The translations under genes and the position numbers were made by a program. From positions 1,317,501 through 1,381,500 of the forward strand of contig NZ_AP014946.1 of assembly GCF_002355335.1 (NCBI RefSeq): a stretch of 64,000 nucleotides of DNA, read 5' to 3'. Numbering within the stretch: the first letter of the stretch is position 1; each line of letters opens with the position of its first letter. Under the pieces are notes generated by a model. The model did no database searches. It was given only the letters and a program-made list of their open reading frames with translations, and had not been told where the DNA came from. Below are positions 18,482-27,376 of the stretch, piece by piece. This DNA is from Variibacter gotjawalensis (lineage in GTDB: Bacteria > Pseudomonadota > Alphaproteobacteria > Rhizobiales > Xanthobacteraceae).

Positions 18482-18616
18482 AGGGATCGAATGATGTGGC
18501 GCGACCTTAGCGGCATGTTCGCCGCGTGGGAACCCGCGCGATGCGGAAAAATGGGGCGTTTCCCGCTACGGTTGCGCGCAGTCGCGCGCCGCGCGGGAAG
18601 CCGGCGACGGGTTCGC

Positions 18617-19261
18617 TTATTGAGCGGTGCGCGCGCGGCGCTGCTTGCGGACCGGAGCCGCTTTCGTGCCCGGTACGGCGGGATCGTAGCCGGCGTAAAC
18701 GACGTAGTTCTCGATGTCGCCGCCCGGCGGACGCGGAAATTCGATGCCGGATTCGATATGCTCGAACACAGTGTGTATGCCGGTCACATCAACCGGTACG
18801 CGATAGGCCTTCGTCCACACCGTGACCGGCGAGGGGCCTTCCTTCACGATCGCGATGCGGATCGGCACGTCGACACGACCGGGCGAACCGGCCGGCCCGA
18901 TCAGCACGCGGCCCTGAATGCCGACCTTCATCGACACGTTGGGGCCGAGGAAGCCGCATTCGCGTGCCGTCTCGCCGATAGTGCCTTGGTAGCGGACCGT
19001 GGTCGAGTTCTGTTCACCGGCGGCGTAGACCGTGTAAGTCGACGCACCTTGGCGCACGTCGATGATCGGGCATTCGAGACTTTCGGTCTCGCGCGGCGCA
19101 GCACCGGTCGCCGGCGCACCGAACACGCTGCTCGACATACGCTCCGTAAAGCTCTGTCCGCTGCCCGATGGCGTACCACCGCCGCCCGGAACACCCGAGC
19201 AAGCCGCAAGTGCGAGACAACATGCCAGCGCGGACACCCGCGAACTCAAGCCGAAAGCCAT
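18617..19261 (-). CDS. Putative outer-membrane or periplasmic lipoprotein, conserved hypothetical
   Basis: 214 aa. Lipoprotein signal with lipobox LALAACSG (Cys about 21). A Gly/Ser-rich linker follows, then a beta-rich domain with ECPIIDVRQGASTYTVY and VRYQGTIGETARECGF; two Cys (ECP, ECG) could form a disulfide. The C-terminus is basic (RKQRRARTAQ). No enzymatic motif is recognised. Similar lipoproteins are widespread in Bradyrhizobiaceae-like genomes, without known function. It lies behind the gcv promoter region on the same strand. Confidence 0.75.
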   Translation of the reverse strand: MAFGLSSRVSALACCLALAACSGVPGGGGTPSGSGQSFTERMSSSVFGAPATGAAPRETESLECPIIDVRQGASTYTVYAAGEQNSTTVRYQGTIGETARECGFLGPNVSMKVGIQGRVLIGPAGSPGRVDVPIRIAIVKEGPSPVTVWTKAYRVPVDVTGIHTVFEHIESGIEFPRPPGGDIENYVVYAGYDPAVPGTKAAPVRKQRRARTAQ

Positions 19262-19358
19262 AGCCTAAAATCCCCTGGCGGCCCCCGCCGCCGTCTTGGG
19301 CGTCTCTATAACAACCTGAGTGCGGCAGGCGAATGGCAAAATGGCGTGAGCGGTCGCT

Positions 19359-19946
19359 CTATCCGGACCACTCGGTCCGGACCAGGCCGTAAAGCAGGTG
19401 ATCCTGCCATAACCCGTTGATGCAAAGGTATTGTCGCGCCAGCCCCTCGCGGCGGAAGCCGACCCGCTCCAGAAGGGCGATCGAGGCCTGATTCGTCGGA
19501 ATACAGGCGGCTTCGATCCGATGCAGGCGCAAGGCGCCGAAGGAGAAACGGGTCAAGGCCCGCACGGCGTCCGACATATAGCCTTGGCCGGCAAAGGGCT
19601 CGCCCATCCAGTAGCCGAGGCTGCCGGCCTGCGCGACGCCGCGGCGGATGTTGGCGAGGGTCAGCCCGCCGACCAGCTTCCGGTCGTCCTTCCGGAAAGC
19701 GAAGAACGCATAGGCGTGGTCGTTGCGGACGTCCTCGGTGTAACGGCGCAGGCGGCGGCGGAACGCGCTGCGCGTCAGATCATCGGCCGGCCAGATCGGC
19801 TCCCACGGCGACAGAAACTCGCGGCTCTGCTCGCGCAGCGCCATCCATTCGGGGAATACGTCCATCTGCGGCACTTGCAGCACGACGCGCGTGCCCTCGA
19901 TCGAGGGCAACGGGTCGGCGAAGCTGACCGAGCGGAAAAGGGCCAT
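19359..19946 (-). CDS. GNAT N-acetyltransferase, RimJ-like
   Basis: 195-aa acetyltransferase. Features: ENRHR-type start replaced by TRVVLQVPQMD, SLGYWMGEPFAGQGYMSDAV (acetyl-CoA pyrophosphate loop G-Q-G-Y), RIEAACIPTNQASIALLERVGF and EGLARQYLCINGLWQDHLLY, the usual RimJ/RimL pattern for N-terminal or ribosomal-protein Ala acetylation. Substrate cannot be assigned. It lies 12 bp downstream of the M16 peptidase gene and is probably co-transcribed with thrC and that gene. Confidence 0.88.
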   Translation of the reverse strand: MALFRSVSFADPLPSIEGTRVVLQVPQMDVFPEWMALREQSREFLSPWEPIWPADDLTRSAFRRRLRRYTEDVRNDHAYAFFAFRKDDRKLVGGLTLANIRRGVAQAGSLGYWMGEPFAGQGYMSDAVRALTRFSFGALRLHRIEAACIPTNQASIALLERVGFRREGLARQYLCINGLWQDHLLYGLVRTEWSG

Positions 19947-19958
19947 GCGGCTCCAGCA

Positions 19959-21230
19959 CTATGCGGCGCGCTGGATCAAACTGTGAGCGATCGTCGCTGC
20001 ATTTTCAAGACCGCGCCCCGGACCAAGCGCCGCAACCGCGATACCGTTGCGGGAGAGGAGCTTCCGGCCGGCCGCGCGGGCGGATTCGACCGTCACGGCA
20101 TCGACTTTGGCCACGATCTCCTCAGTCGTCAGAACGCGGTCATAGATCATGACCTGGCGCGCCAGCTGCTCCGCACGCGACGACGAACTTTCGAGCGCCA
20201 TCAAGAGCCCGGCCTTCATCTGTGCCTTGGCGCGGTTGACCTCTTCCTGCGTCAGCGTCTCGGTCGCCTCGGCAAGCTGCGCGATGCAGACCCGCATGAG
20301 CTCGGCGGTGTCGCCAGCGTCCGTGCCCGCATAGACTCCGAACGTTCCCGTGTCCGAATAGGGCCAGTGGAAGGAATAAATGGAGTAGCAGAGGCCACGC
20401 TGTTCGCGGACCTGCTGGAACAGCCGTGACGACATCCCGCCGCCGAGCGCATTCGTGAAGACGTGCAGGCTGTGCAGCATCGGGTCTTTCTGCGGCAGCC
20501 CTTCGAGCGCGAAAGTGACATGCACCTGCTCGAGATCGCGCGCTTCGAGACGCGTGCCGCCGACGAATTTGGCCGGCACCGGGGCAGGGCCTTCCGGTCC
20601 CGTGAAGCTCGCGAAGCGTTCCGCGACGTCGTCGACGATGCGCTTGTGATCGACTGCGCCGGCCGCGCCGATCACCATGTCGGGCGCCTTGTAGTTGCGC
20701 GACAGATAATTGCGCAACTTCTTCGGTGTGACCGAACGCACGCTTTCGGGCGTGCCGAGGATGGTGCGGCCGACTGGCTGATCCGGATACGCGGTGCCGT
20801 GCAGATACTCGAATACGAGATCGTCCGGCGCATCTTCCGCGGCGCCGATTTCCTGTACGATCACCTGCTTCTCGCGCTTCAACTCGTTCGCATCGAAACT
20901 CGGCTCGGAGAGAATATCGGAGAGCACATCAAGCGCGAGCGGCACGTCATCCTTCAGCATGCGCGCGTAATATGCCGTGGTCTCGTTGCTGGTCGCCGCG
21001 TTGAGATCGCCGCCGACCGCTTCGATCACTTCCGCGATGTCGAGTGCCGAACGCCGGCGCGTTCCCTTGAACGCCATGTGTTCGAGCACATGCGCGATGC
21101 CGTGCTCGTCGTCGTGTTCGTCGCGGCTGCCCGCGCCGGTCCAGACGCCGAGCGATGCGGTTTGCAGATGCGGCATGTCGTCGGTGACAACAGTTAGCCC
21201 CGACGGAAGCCGCGTAATTTCGACGCTCAT
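19959..21230 (-). CDS. M16 zinc metallopeptidase (mitochondrial processing peptidase-like)
   Basis: 423 aa. Inverted zinc motif HVLEH (residues 47-51) with a downstream Glu in VIVQEIGAAEDAPDD; C-terminal half contains GGGMSSRLFQQVREQRGLCYSIYSF, the family R/Y region. Single-domain size fits bacterial M16B homologues related to the mitochondrial MPP beta subunit. ATG overlaps the thrC stop by 4 bp. This thrC-M16-GNAT order is common in Rhizobiales. Substrate unknown. Confidence 0.93.
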   Translation of the reverse strand: MSVEITRLPSGLTVVTDDMPHLQTASLGVWTGAGSRDEHDDEHGIAHVLEHMAFKGTRRRSALDIAEVIEAVGGDLNAATSNETTAYYARMLKDDVPLALDVLSDILSEPSFDANELKREKQVIVQEIGAAEDAPDDLVFEYLHGTAYPDQPVGRTILGTPESVRSVTPKKLRNYLSRNYKAPDMVIGAAGAVDHKRIVDDVAERFASFTGPEGPAPVPAKFVGGTRLEARDLEQVHVTFALEGLPQKDPMLHSLHVFTNALGGGMSSRLFQQVREQRGLCYSIYSFHWPYSDTGTFGVYAGTDAGDTAELMRVCIAQLAEATETLTQEEVNRAKAQMKAGLLMALESSSSRAEQLARQVMIYDRVLTTEEIVAKVDAVTVESARAAGRKLLSRNGIAVAALGPGRGLENAATIAHSLIQRAA

Positions 21231-22639
21231 GCGGCGTTCCCTTCCTGGGTGATGCGGCTGACGCCGACCACAAACTTTTCGAGTTCCGCCTGATCGTTGG
21301 CCATACGCGTAATACGCTCGGGGGCGCTGTTAAGATCACCGAGCCATTCCGGCAATGCCGGCCAGATGCCACATGCAGCCTTCACGGCATCCGGGAACTT
21401 TGCCGGATGTGCGGTGGACAGTACCACCATCGGCGTCTCGCCGTGCGTCTCTTTCTCGGCAACCGCCAATGCGACGGCCGTGTGCGGATCGGTGAGGTAA
21501 TCGGCCTCGCGCTTCACCGTGCGGATGACGGCGGCGGTTTCGTCTTCATCGGCGCGTGCCGCGGAGAAATTCTCGCGGATCTTGGCAAGCGCAGGCGAAG
21601 CAATGCTGAAATTGCCGGACTGCGAGAGGTTACCCATCAACCCGCGCACCTGCGCGGCGTCGCGGCCATATGCGTCGAACAGCAATCGCTCGAAATTCGA
21701 CGATACCTGAATGTCCATCGAGGGCGAGGACGACGGCAACACCTCGCGCGTCTCGTATGCGCCGGACGCAAGCGTGCGCGCCAGAATGTCGTTCTGGTTG
21801 GTCGCGATCACGAGGCGTTCGATCGGCAAGCCCATCTGCTGCGCGACATAGCCCGCGAAGATGTCGCCGAAGTTCCCGGTCGGCACCGTGAACGAGACCT
21901 TGCGGTGCGGCGCGCCGAGCGCGACGGCGGCGACGAAATAGTAGACGACCTGCGCGACGATACGCGCCCAGTTGATCGAATTGACGGCCGAGAGCCGGAC
22001 GCGATCGCGGAAGGCGTGATGATTGAACAGCGCCTTCACGAGCGCCTGGCAGTCGTCGAACGTGCCGTCAACCGCGACCGCATGCACGTTGGCGTCGGCC
22101 GGCGTCGTCATCATGCGGCGCTGAACGTCCGAGATGCGGCCGTGCGGATAGAGAACCACGAGATCGATGCGCTTGGCACCGCGGAAGGCTTCGACGGCCG
22201 CGCCGCCGGTATCGCCGGAGGTCGCGACCACGATCGTCGCGCGGTCGCCGCGCTCCTCGAGCGCGCGGTCCATCAGGCGCGCCAGCAACTGCATCGCCAA
22301 ATCTTTAAAGGCGAGCGTCGGGCCGTGGAAAAGCTCGAGCACGAAAGTATTCGAGCTGACCTGCGTTAGCGGCGTCACCGCCGGGTGCCGGAACGTCGCG
22401 TAAGCCTCTCGCGTCATACGGCCGAGTTCGGCGGCCGGAAGGCTGCTGCCGACGAACGGCGCGATCACTTCGGCGGCGACCTCGGCATACGGCTTGCCGG
22501 CCAAGCCCGCGATGCGATCAGGCGTGAAAACCGGATAGGTATCAGGCACATAAAGTCCGCCGTCACGGGCGAGCCCCGCCAGCGTAGCGTCGATGAAATT
22601 TAGTGACGGGGCCTCGCCCCTGGTAGAATGGTATTGCAC
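21227..22639 (-). CDS. thrC: Threonine synthase
   Basis: PLP enzyme converting O-phosphohomoserine to threonine. 470 aa; begins MQYHSTRGEAPSLNF from a GTG start, PLP lysine in HGPTLAFKDLAMQ (about 112), phosphate-binding VATSGDTGGAAVEA and VPTGNFGDIFAGY. GTG at 22639 is chosen because GAGGAC lies just upstream and the family N-terminus matches; the reading frame stays open far upstream but that part is non-coding. It heads the thrC-M16-GNAT unit and is divergent from vapBC. Confidence 0.95.
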   Translation of the reverse strand: MQYHSTRGEAPSLNFIDATLAGLARDGGLYVPDTYPVFTPDRIAGLAGKPYAEVAAEVIAPFVGSSLPAAELGRMTREAYATFRHPAVTPLTQVSSNTFVLELFHGPTLAFKDLAMQLLARLMDRALEERGDRATIVVATSGDTGGAAVEAFRGAKRIDLVVLYPHGRISDVQRRMMTTPADANVHAVAVDGTFDDCQALVKALFNHHAFRDRVRLSAVNSINWARIVAQVVYYFVAAVALGAPHRKVSFTVPTGNFGDIFAGYVAQQMGLPIERLVIATNQNDILARTLASGAYETREVLPSSSPSMDIQVSSNFERLLFDAYGRDAAQVRGLMGNLSQSGNFSIASPALAKIRENFSAARADEDETAAVIRTVKREADYLTDPHTAVALAVAEKETHGETPMVVLSTAHPAKFPDAVKAACGIWPALPEWLGDLNSAPERITRMANDQAELEKFVVGVSRITQEGNAA

Positions 22640-22716
22640 ATTGTCCTCGCGAGCCGCGACACTATGGGCTTCTGATTGACCGCACAAGGAAGCGATTGCG
22701 AAGCCGAGAGGATTGG

Positions 22717-22739
22717 CGTATATACTACAAGTATATACG
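22717..22739. promoter_or_regulatory. Perfect 10-3-10 inverted repeat, candidate VapBC operator
   Basis: CGTATATACT-ACA-AGTATATACG is a perfect palindrome ending nine bases before the vapB GTG and 78 bp upstream of the thrC start. Its TATATAC content could overlap a -10 box. VapB dimers typically bind such AT-rich palindromes. Confidence 0.7.
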
Positions 22740-22748
22740 GAAAAACGC

Positions 22749-23006
22749 GTGCCGCGTACCGCCAAAATCTTCCAATCCGGCAATTCGCAAGCCGTCCGTC
22801 TGCCGAAGGATTTTCGCTTCGACGTCAGCGAAGTCGAGATCTCGCGCGATGGCGACGCTGTGATTCTGCGCCCGGTGCAGACACGCGAGCCATGGGCTGG
22901 ACTTAAAGCCGCGCAAGCGCTTGGATTTGACGAAACCTTTTCCCCCAATGGACGCGAACAGCCGGAAGAGCAGCATCGTCCCGAGCTCGACGACCTGTTT
23001 GAATGA
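22749..23006 (+). CDS. vapB: VapB-type antitoxin (AbrB/SpoVT-like)
   Basis: 85-aa antitoxin. The N-terminal swapped-hairpin DNA-binding domain reads [18 protein letters not shown], followed by [23 protein letters not shown], the VapB/MazE-like AbrB fold. The acidic, flexible C-terminus ([13 protein letters not shown]) should wrap around the toxin. GTG at 22749 gives the exact family start; a TTG at 22713 is in frame but lies upstream of the operator. It overlaps vapC by 4 bp. Confidence 0.9.
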   Translation: MPRTAKIFQSGNSQAVRLPKDFRFDVSEVEISRDGDAVILRPVQTREPWAGLKAAQALGFDETFSPNGREQPEEQHRPELDDLFE

Positions 23007-23410
23007 TCCAGCATTTTCTCGATACGAACGCCGCCATCACGCTCATGAACTATCGACCTGGTCGATTGTTTGCTCGCGTTGCCGCCGCTCCCGAAAAATC
23101 CGTCGCCGTATCCGCGCTCGTCGTGCACGAACTTCTCTATGGCGCGATGCGGAGCGCGAAGATCGAGCTGAACCTTAAGCGCATTCGGCTTTTCTTGACC
23201 GACATCCCTGTCTTCCCGTTCGATGCCGAGGATGCGCGTGTCGCTGGCGAGGTCCGTGCGGTTTTGGCGGCGCGCGGCACGCCAATAGGACCCTACGACG
23301 CGCTCATCGCGGCGCAAGCAAAGGTCCGCAATCTCACCGTCATCACCAACAACGTCCGCGAATTCTCACGCGTCGACGGTTTGCGCATCGAAGACTGGAG
23401 CGCGGCTTAA
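23003..23410 (+). CDS. vapC: VapC-type PIN-domain ribonuclease toxin
   Basis: 135 aa. PIN acidic residues are present: FLDTN (Asp7), VHELLYGAM (Glu), [11 protein letters not shown] (Asp) and the C-terminal [12 protein letters not shown]. Such toxins cut initiator tRNA or the sarcin-ricin loop of 23S rRNA. Catalytic residues look intact, so the toxin is probably active and held by VapB. Its stop codon shares the tetramer TTAA with the SURF1 stop on the other strand. Confidence 0.93.
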   Translation: MIQHFLDTNAAITLMNYRPGRLFARVAAAPEKSVAVSALVVHELLYGAMRSAKIELNLKRIRLFLTDIPVFPFDAEDARVAGEVRAVLAARGTPIGPYDALIAAQAKVRNLTVITNNVREFSRVDGLRIEDWSAA

Positions 23411-24147
23411 CCGCGCCGCCGCATGAAGGCGAAAGCCGCGAACATCACGACGATCACGCCGGCAAGGCCGAACCACGTCAGCGCGTATTCGAGGTGCTTG
23501 TTAGGCAAGCTCACCGTCAACGTTCCGGCTTTTGGGACGCCGCCGGCCGGCGTCGGTGATTCGAGATCGATGTAAAACGGCGCAGTGAGATCGACGCCCT
23601 TCGCGGCCGCGATCGCGAAGTGATCGCGCAGAAACCAGATGTTATGCGCCGGATCGTCGGCCGGCGTGAACGTGCCGCGCGGCTCCGGCCAGCGCATCAC
23701 ACCGGTGAGATCGACGATGCCCTTCGTTTGTCCCGGTGAGCGCTGCGCCGGATCTTTTGCGGCTTCGGGCACAAAGCCGCGATTGACCATGATGATGCTG
23801 CCGCCCGGCAGCTGCGCCGGCGTGATCACCCAATAACCCGGCCCGGATACATCGGGCCGAAGCGCGGACGGAGACGCGTAAACCAGTGCCTCCTTGTCGT
23901 GTAGGAACTCAGCCGGGAAGGTAACGCGTTTGAACTCGGCAGCCTGCGCATTGAGATCGCGCCACATCGAGCGCGACGGCAGCTGCGCGGCCGGCGCGGC
24001 AAGCCGCTCCTGCAACGCCGCGATGAGACCTTCTTTCCACGCCTTGCGTTCGAGCTGCCAATTGCCGAGCGCAAGGCACGCGGCCAGCGCGACGATCGCG
24101 GCTAGCGCCGGAATGAGCAAACCGCCACGACGCTGCTTACGCATCAC
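23407..24147 (-). CDS. SURF1-family cytochrome oxidase biogenesis protein
   Basis: 246 aa. Two terminal membrane helices: LLIPALAAIVALAACLALGNWQ near residues 9-30 and WFGLAGVIVVMFAAFAFM at the C-terminus. SURF1 motifs LGNWQLERKAWK and PVSGPGYWVITPAQLPGG-like, then NRGFVPEAAKD and NKHLEYALTWF. It assists heme a insertion into subunit I of the aa3 oxidase. It overlaps DUF983 by 4 bp and closes the cox operon. Confidence 0.93.
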   Translation of the reverse strand: MMRKQRRGGLLIPALAAIVALAACLALGNWQLERKAWKEGLIAALQERLAAPAAQLPSRSMWRDLNAQAAEFKRVTFPAEFLHDKEALVYASPSALRPDVSGPGYWVITPAQLPGGSIIMVNRGFVPEAAKDPAQRSPGQTKGIVDLTGVMRWPEPRGTFTPADDPAHNIWFLRDHFAIAAAKGVDLTAPFYIDLESPTPAGGVPKAGTLTVSLPNKHLEYALTWFGLAGVIVVMFAAFAFMRRRG

Positions 24148-24530
24148 GGGGCGTCCCTGTCAGTGAGACGGCCTTCGCGCGCCTGAAAGTGATACTGAAG
24201 CGCGATGAGCAGCCCCTTGAGTGGCCGCAACGGACCGACGCAGACAACGACGGCGAGTGGTCCCCACAGGACCGCATGCACCCACAGCGCGGGTGCATAT
24301 TTGACCTCGGTGATCAGCGCGGCGGCGGCGAGGATCGCGCCCGCGATAAGAATGACGAAAACGATCGGCCCATCGCCCGCATCGGCAAAGCTGAAGTCGA
24401 GACCACAGGTCTCGCAGCTCGGCTTGAGCGTCGCGAAGCCGGCGAACAACTTCCCTTCGCCGCAGCGCGGACAGCGGCCCGCGAGGCCGCGAAATGCGGC
24501 CGTTGTGGTCGAAGGGACCGGATATTCCAT
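24144..24530 (-). CDS. DUF983 zinc-ribbon membrane protein
   Basis: 128 aa. N-terminal zinc ribbon CPRCGEGKLFAG ... CETCGLDFS (four Cys), followed by two membrane helices (GPIVFVILIAGAILAAAALI and VHAVLWGPLAVVVCVGPL). DUF983 proteins sit between ctaE and SURF1 in many alphaproteobacteria and are assumed to help oxidase biogenesis, mechanism unknown. ATG at 24530 begins at the conserved part; the frame is open further upstream through the terminator and was not used. Confidence 0.88.
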   Translation of the reverse strand: MEYPVPSTTTAAFRGLAGRCPRCGEGKLFAGFATLKPSCETCGLDFSFADAGDGPIVFVILIAGAILAAAALITEVKYAPALWVHAVLWGPLAVVVCVGPLRPLKGLLIALQYHFQAREGRLTDRDAP

Positions 24531-24556
24531 GGCTCGTTCCGTAAACGATTCGCCGC

Positions 24557-24588
24557 AAAACAAAAGGGGCGGCTCAAGGCCGCCCCTT
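24557..24588 (-). terminator. Terminator downstream of ctaE
   Basis: On the minus strand AAGGGGCGGC-CTTGA-GCCGCCCCTT is followed by TTGTTTTG. It lies between ctaE and DUF983 and may cause partial termination inside the operon. Confidence 0.7.
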
Positions 24589-24613
24589 CGATAACTCCAG
24601 AGCGCCCGCGAGA

Positions 24614-25471
24614 TCAGTGCGCGGCAGCGCCGACGACCGGGCCGCCGTAGCCCCACACGTAGATCGCGGCGAAGAGGAAGATCCACACCACGTCGACGAA
24701 GTGCCAGTACCAAGCGGCAAATTCGAAGCCGAGATGCTGCTTCGGTGTAAAGTGACCGGCGTAGGCGCGCGCCAGGCAAACGATCAGGAAGATCGTGCCG
24801 ACCAGAACGTGGAAGCCGTGGAAGCCGGTCGACATGAAGAAGACCGCGCCATAGACGTTGCCCGCGAAGGCGAAGTGCGCGTGGCTGTATTCATAGACCT
24901 GCACGCAGGTGAACAGCGCACCGAGGATGATCGTGCACCACAAGCCCTTCTTGAGGCCTTCGCGGTCGCCATGCAGCAGCGCGTGATGCGCCCAGGTGAC
25001 GGTCGTGCCCGAAGTGAGCAGGATCAGCGTGTTGAGCAGCGGCAGATGCCACGGATCGAACGTCTCGATGCCCTTCGGCGGCCAAACGCCACCGATCAGC
25101 TCAGTGCGGACGACTTCCTTCGCGGCATTCGGGAACAGCGCGACGTTGAAGTAAGCCCAGAACCACGCAACGAAGAACATCACCTCGGAGGCGATGAAGA
25201 GGATCATGCCGTAGCGATGATGCATCTGCACCACGCGGGTGTGATCGCCCTTGTGCTGCGCTTCGTTGATAACGTCGCGCCACCAGCCGGCCATCGTGTA
25301 GAGCACGCCGACGAAGCCCGCGATGCCGACGATCGCGGCGCCCGGGAACATCTTGTGCATCCAACCGATCGCACCGACCGCCATGATGAATGCGGAGATC
25401 GAGCCGATCACCGGCCACGGGCTGGGGTCGACCAGGTGATAATCGTGATGCTTTGCGTGGGCGTCCGCCAT
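24614..25471 (-). CDS. ctaE: Cytochrome c oxidase subunit III
   Basis: 285 aa with seven predicted membrane helices. [14 protein letters not shown] at the N-terminus, [23 protein letters not shown] with the conserved Glu near the proton-entry side, HPWH-type [25 protein letters not shown], and [19 protein letters not shown] at 25471 follows GGAGACGACG and gives the standard start [13 protein letters not shown]. Part of the ctaC-D-B-(F)-G-E operon. Confidence 0.96.
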   Translation of the reverse strand: MADAHAKHHDYHLVDPSPWPVIGSISAFIMAVGAIGWMHKMFPGAAIVGIAGFVGVLYTMAGWWRDVINEAQHKGDHTRVVQMHHRYGMILFIASEVMFFVAWFWAYFNVALFPNAAKEVVRTELIGGVWPPKGIETFDPWHLPLLNTLILLTSGTTVTWAHHALLHGDREGLKKGLWCTIILGALFTCVQVYEYSHAHFAFAGNVYGAVFFMSTGFHGFHVLVGTIFLIVCLARAYAGHFTPKQHLGFEFAAWYWHFVDVVWIFLFAAIYVWGYGGPVVGAAAH

Positions 25472-25494
25472 CGTCGTCTCCGCTCTCAAAATTC

Positions 25495-26091
25495 CTAGCG
25501 CGTTTCCGGCGCGCTTGTCTGCGATGTCTTCACGCGCGAAGGCTCGCGCACGGGGTAGAAAGTGTAGGAAAGAGTGATCGTGTTGAGCCCGTCATGCTCA
25601 GCGTCTTCCGCGAGCTTGGGGTCGACGTAAAAAACCACTGCCATCTCGCGCTTTTCGCCGCGCGCGAAGGTCTGCTCCGTGAAGCAGAAGCAGTTGATCT
25701 TGTGAAAGTGGATGCCGGCCGTCAGCGGCGTGACGTTGTATGAGGCTTGCCCCGTCGTCTCGCGCGCGGCCTGGTTGGTCACCGTGTAGTAGACCGTGAC
25801 GACTTCGCCGAGCTTGACCTTGATCGTGTTCTGCTCGGGTTCGAACTGCCACGGCAGGCCCGGCATAACGTTGGAGTCGAAGCGCACCGTCATCGTACGC
25901 TCGAGCGTCTGCGTCGGCGCCGCGGTGGCAACCTGCGTCGTGCCGCCGAAGCCGGTCGTGCGGCAGAACCAATCGTAAAGCGGCACTGCCGCGTAGGACG
26001 CGCCGACCATCAGCGCAACGAAAGCGCCGCAAGCGGCCGCGACATACATGTCGCGCCGTGTGGCTTTGCGTTGCGGTGTTGGTTGGCTCAT
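25495..26091 (-). CDS. ctaG: Cytochrome c oxidase assembly protein CtaG (Cox11)
   Basis: 198 aa copper chaperone for the CuB site. One N-terminal membrane helix ([24 protein letters not shown]) followed by a periplasmic beta domain with the copper motif INCFCFTEQ (Cys-x-Cys) and [15 protein letters not shown] at 26091 is preferred; the frame is open further upstream into the small gene before it. Located between the small CoxF-like gene and ctaE, as usual. Confidence 0.95.
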   Translation of the reverse strand: MSQPTPQRKATRRDMYVAAACGAFVALMVGASYAAVPLYDWFCRTTGFGGTTQVATAAPTQTLERTMTVRFDSNVMPGLPWQFEPEQNTIKVKLGEVVTVYYTVTNQAARETTGQASYNVTPLTAGIHFHKINCFCFTEQTFARGEKREMAVVFYVDPKLAEDAEHDGLNTITLSYTFYPVREPSRVKTSQTSAPETR

Positions 26092-26101
26092 CGCGCGATC
26101 T

Positions 26102-26281
26102 CTACAGCGGCCGCTTGAGCACGCCCGGCCCAAGCTTGGCGACGGTGACGAAATACATCAGCACCACGAAGGCACCGAGCAGCAGCGCGATCGCAACCGA
26201 GCGCCGGCGACGGCGCTTCTTCTGTTCCTCGGTGAGGACGATACCTTGATTGCGGGTTGGCTGATCCATCCATTGCGCCAT
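26102..26281 (-). CDS. Small CoxF-like membrane protein of the cox operon
   Basis: 59 aa, below usual size cut-offs. A short soluble N-terminus with [17 protein letters not shown] is followed by one membrane helix ([24 protein letters not shown]). Position between ctaB and ctaG and the basic helix-flank are typical of proteins annotated CoxF in Rhizobiales. ATG at 26281 shares its A with the ctaB stop (TGATG), which suggests coupled translation; ATG at 26269 is an alternative. Function presumed oxidase assembly, unproved. Confidence 0.8.
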   Translation of the reverse strand: MAQWMDQPTRNQGIVLTEEQKKRRRRRSVAIALLLGAFVVLMYFVTVAKLGPGVLKRPL

Positions 26282-27219
26282 CAAAGTGCGAAGGCGCGTG
26301 CGCCTTGCTCGACGAGCAGGGCTGCAAACAGCGCAAAGAGATAAAGGATCGAGAAGCCGAACAGGCGATAGCCGTCGCGATGCGGCGGCGCATCGGCGCG
26401 CGGGCGCCAAACGCACCACGCGAGATACAGCATCACGATGCCGCCGACGATCGCAGTCGCGCCGTAGATCCAGCCGGCGCGGCCGAACCAGAACGGCGTC
26501 ATGCCGAGCGGCGCGAGCAAGATCGTGTAGAGCAGAATCTGCAGCCGCGTGACGCGATCACCCGCTATGACGGGGAGCATCGGCACGCCGGCGCGCGCAT
26601 ATTCACCGGCGCGCGCGAGGGCGAGCGCCCAGAAGTGCGGCGGCGTCCAGAAGAAGATGATGAGGAACAGCAGGATCGGCTCGATATCGAGGCCACCGGT
26701 CTTTGCGGCCCAGCCGATCACCGGCGGGAAAGCACCGGCGGCGCCGCCAATGACGATGTTCTGCGCCGTCGAGCGCTTCAGCCACATCGTATAGACGACC
26801 GCGTAGAAGAAGATCGTGAAGGCGAGCAGGGCGGCTGACAGAACGTTGACGGTGAGGCCAAGCGTCACGACCGAGAACACCGAGAGCGTGAGGCCGAAGC
26901 CGAGCGCTTCGCCGCGCGTCACCTTGCCGGCCGGGATCGGACGCTTCTGCGTTCGCGTCATGATCGCGTCGATATCGGCGTCGTACCACATGTTGAGGCA
27001 ACCGGCCGCGCCGGCACCGACCGCGATGCAAAGCAACGCCGTAAAACCGATCACCGGATGGATCGAACCTGGCGCGACCATCAGGCCGACGAACGCCGTG
27101 AAGACGACGAGCGACATCACGCGCGGCTTCAGCAAAGCGAAATAGTCCGCGACGTCCGCGCCGCCGTCATAGGCGAGCTGAGTCTCTTCGGATGCGGCTG
27201 TTGTCGATAGTTCCGTCAC
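26281..27219 (-). CDS. ctaB: Protoheme IX farnesyltransferase (heme o synthase)
   Basis: 312-aa polytopic UbiA-family prenyltransferase that makes heme o, precursor of heme a. The first Asp-rich motif [21 protein letters not shown] binds farnesyl diphosphate; [25 protein letters not shown] and the second Asp-rich region downstream complete the pattern. Nine helices are predicted. It follows ctaD after a spacer holding a long inverted repeat. Confidence 0.96.
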   Translation of the reverse strand: MTELSTTAASEETQLAYDGGADVADYFALLKPRVMSLVVFTAFVGLMVAPGSIHPVIGFTALLCIAVGAGAAGCLNMWYDADIDAIMTRTQKRPIPAGKVTRGEALGFGLTLSVFSVVTLGLTVNVLSAALLAFTIFFYAVVYTMWLKRSTAQNIVIGGAAGAFPPVIGWAAKTGGLDIEPILLFLIIFFWTPPHFWALALARAGEYARAGVPMLPVIAGDRVTRLQILLYTILLAPLGMTPFWFGRAGWIYGATAIVGGIVMLYLAWCVWRPRADAPPHRDGYRLFGFSILYLFALFAALLVEQGARAFAL

Positions 27220-27287
27220 GTCGTCTTTCCGGTCTTGGTCGGTAGGCAGTCGGCAGTCGACGTATTCGACTGACTTACTGCCGGAGC

Positions 27288-27340
27288 CCGACTGTCCGAT
27301 TCTGATCTATCGCGATGAGAGATCAGAATGAGACAGTCGG
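27288..27340. repeat. Long imperfect inverted repeat in the ctaD-ctaB spacer
   Basis: CCGACTGTC and ATTCTGATCT (27288-27308) are inverted at 27320-27340 (AGATCAGAAT, GACAGTCGG), giving 19 paired bases with one 2x2 internal loop and an 11-base loop. Further GCAGTCGGCAGT-like and ACTGCCCACT blocks flank it. It could be a processing or attenuation hairpin in the cox mRNA or a remnant of a dispersed repeat. Confidence 0.7.
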
Positions 27341-27376
27341 GGAGCGGACGACTGCCCACTCCCCACTGCCGACTTA

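Noticed and set aside
22713-22748. Longer vapB from TTG at 22713
   Set aside because: The added residues overlap the palindromic operator and are not part of the VapB family start; GTG 22749 fits exactly.
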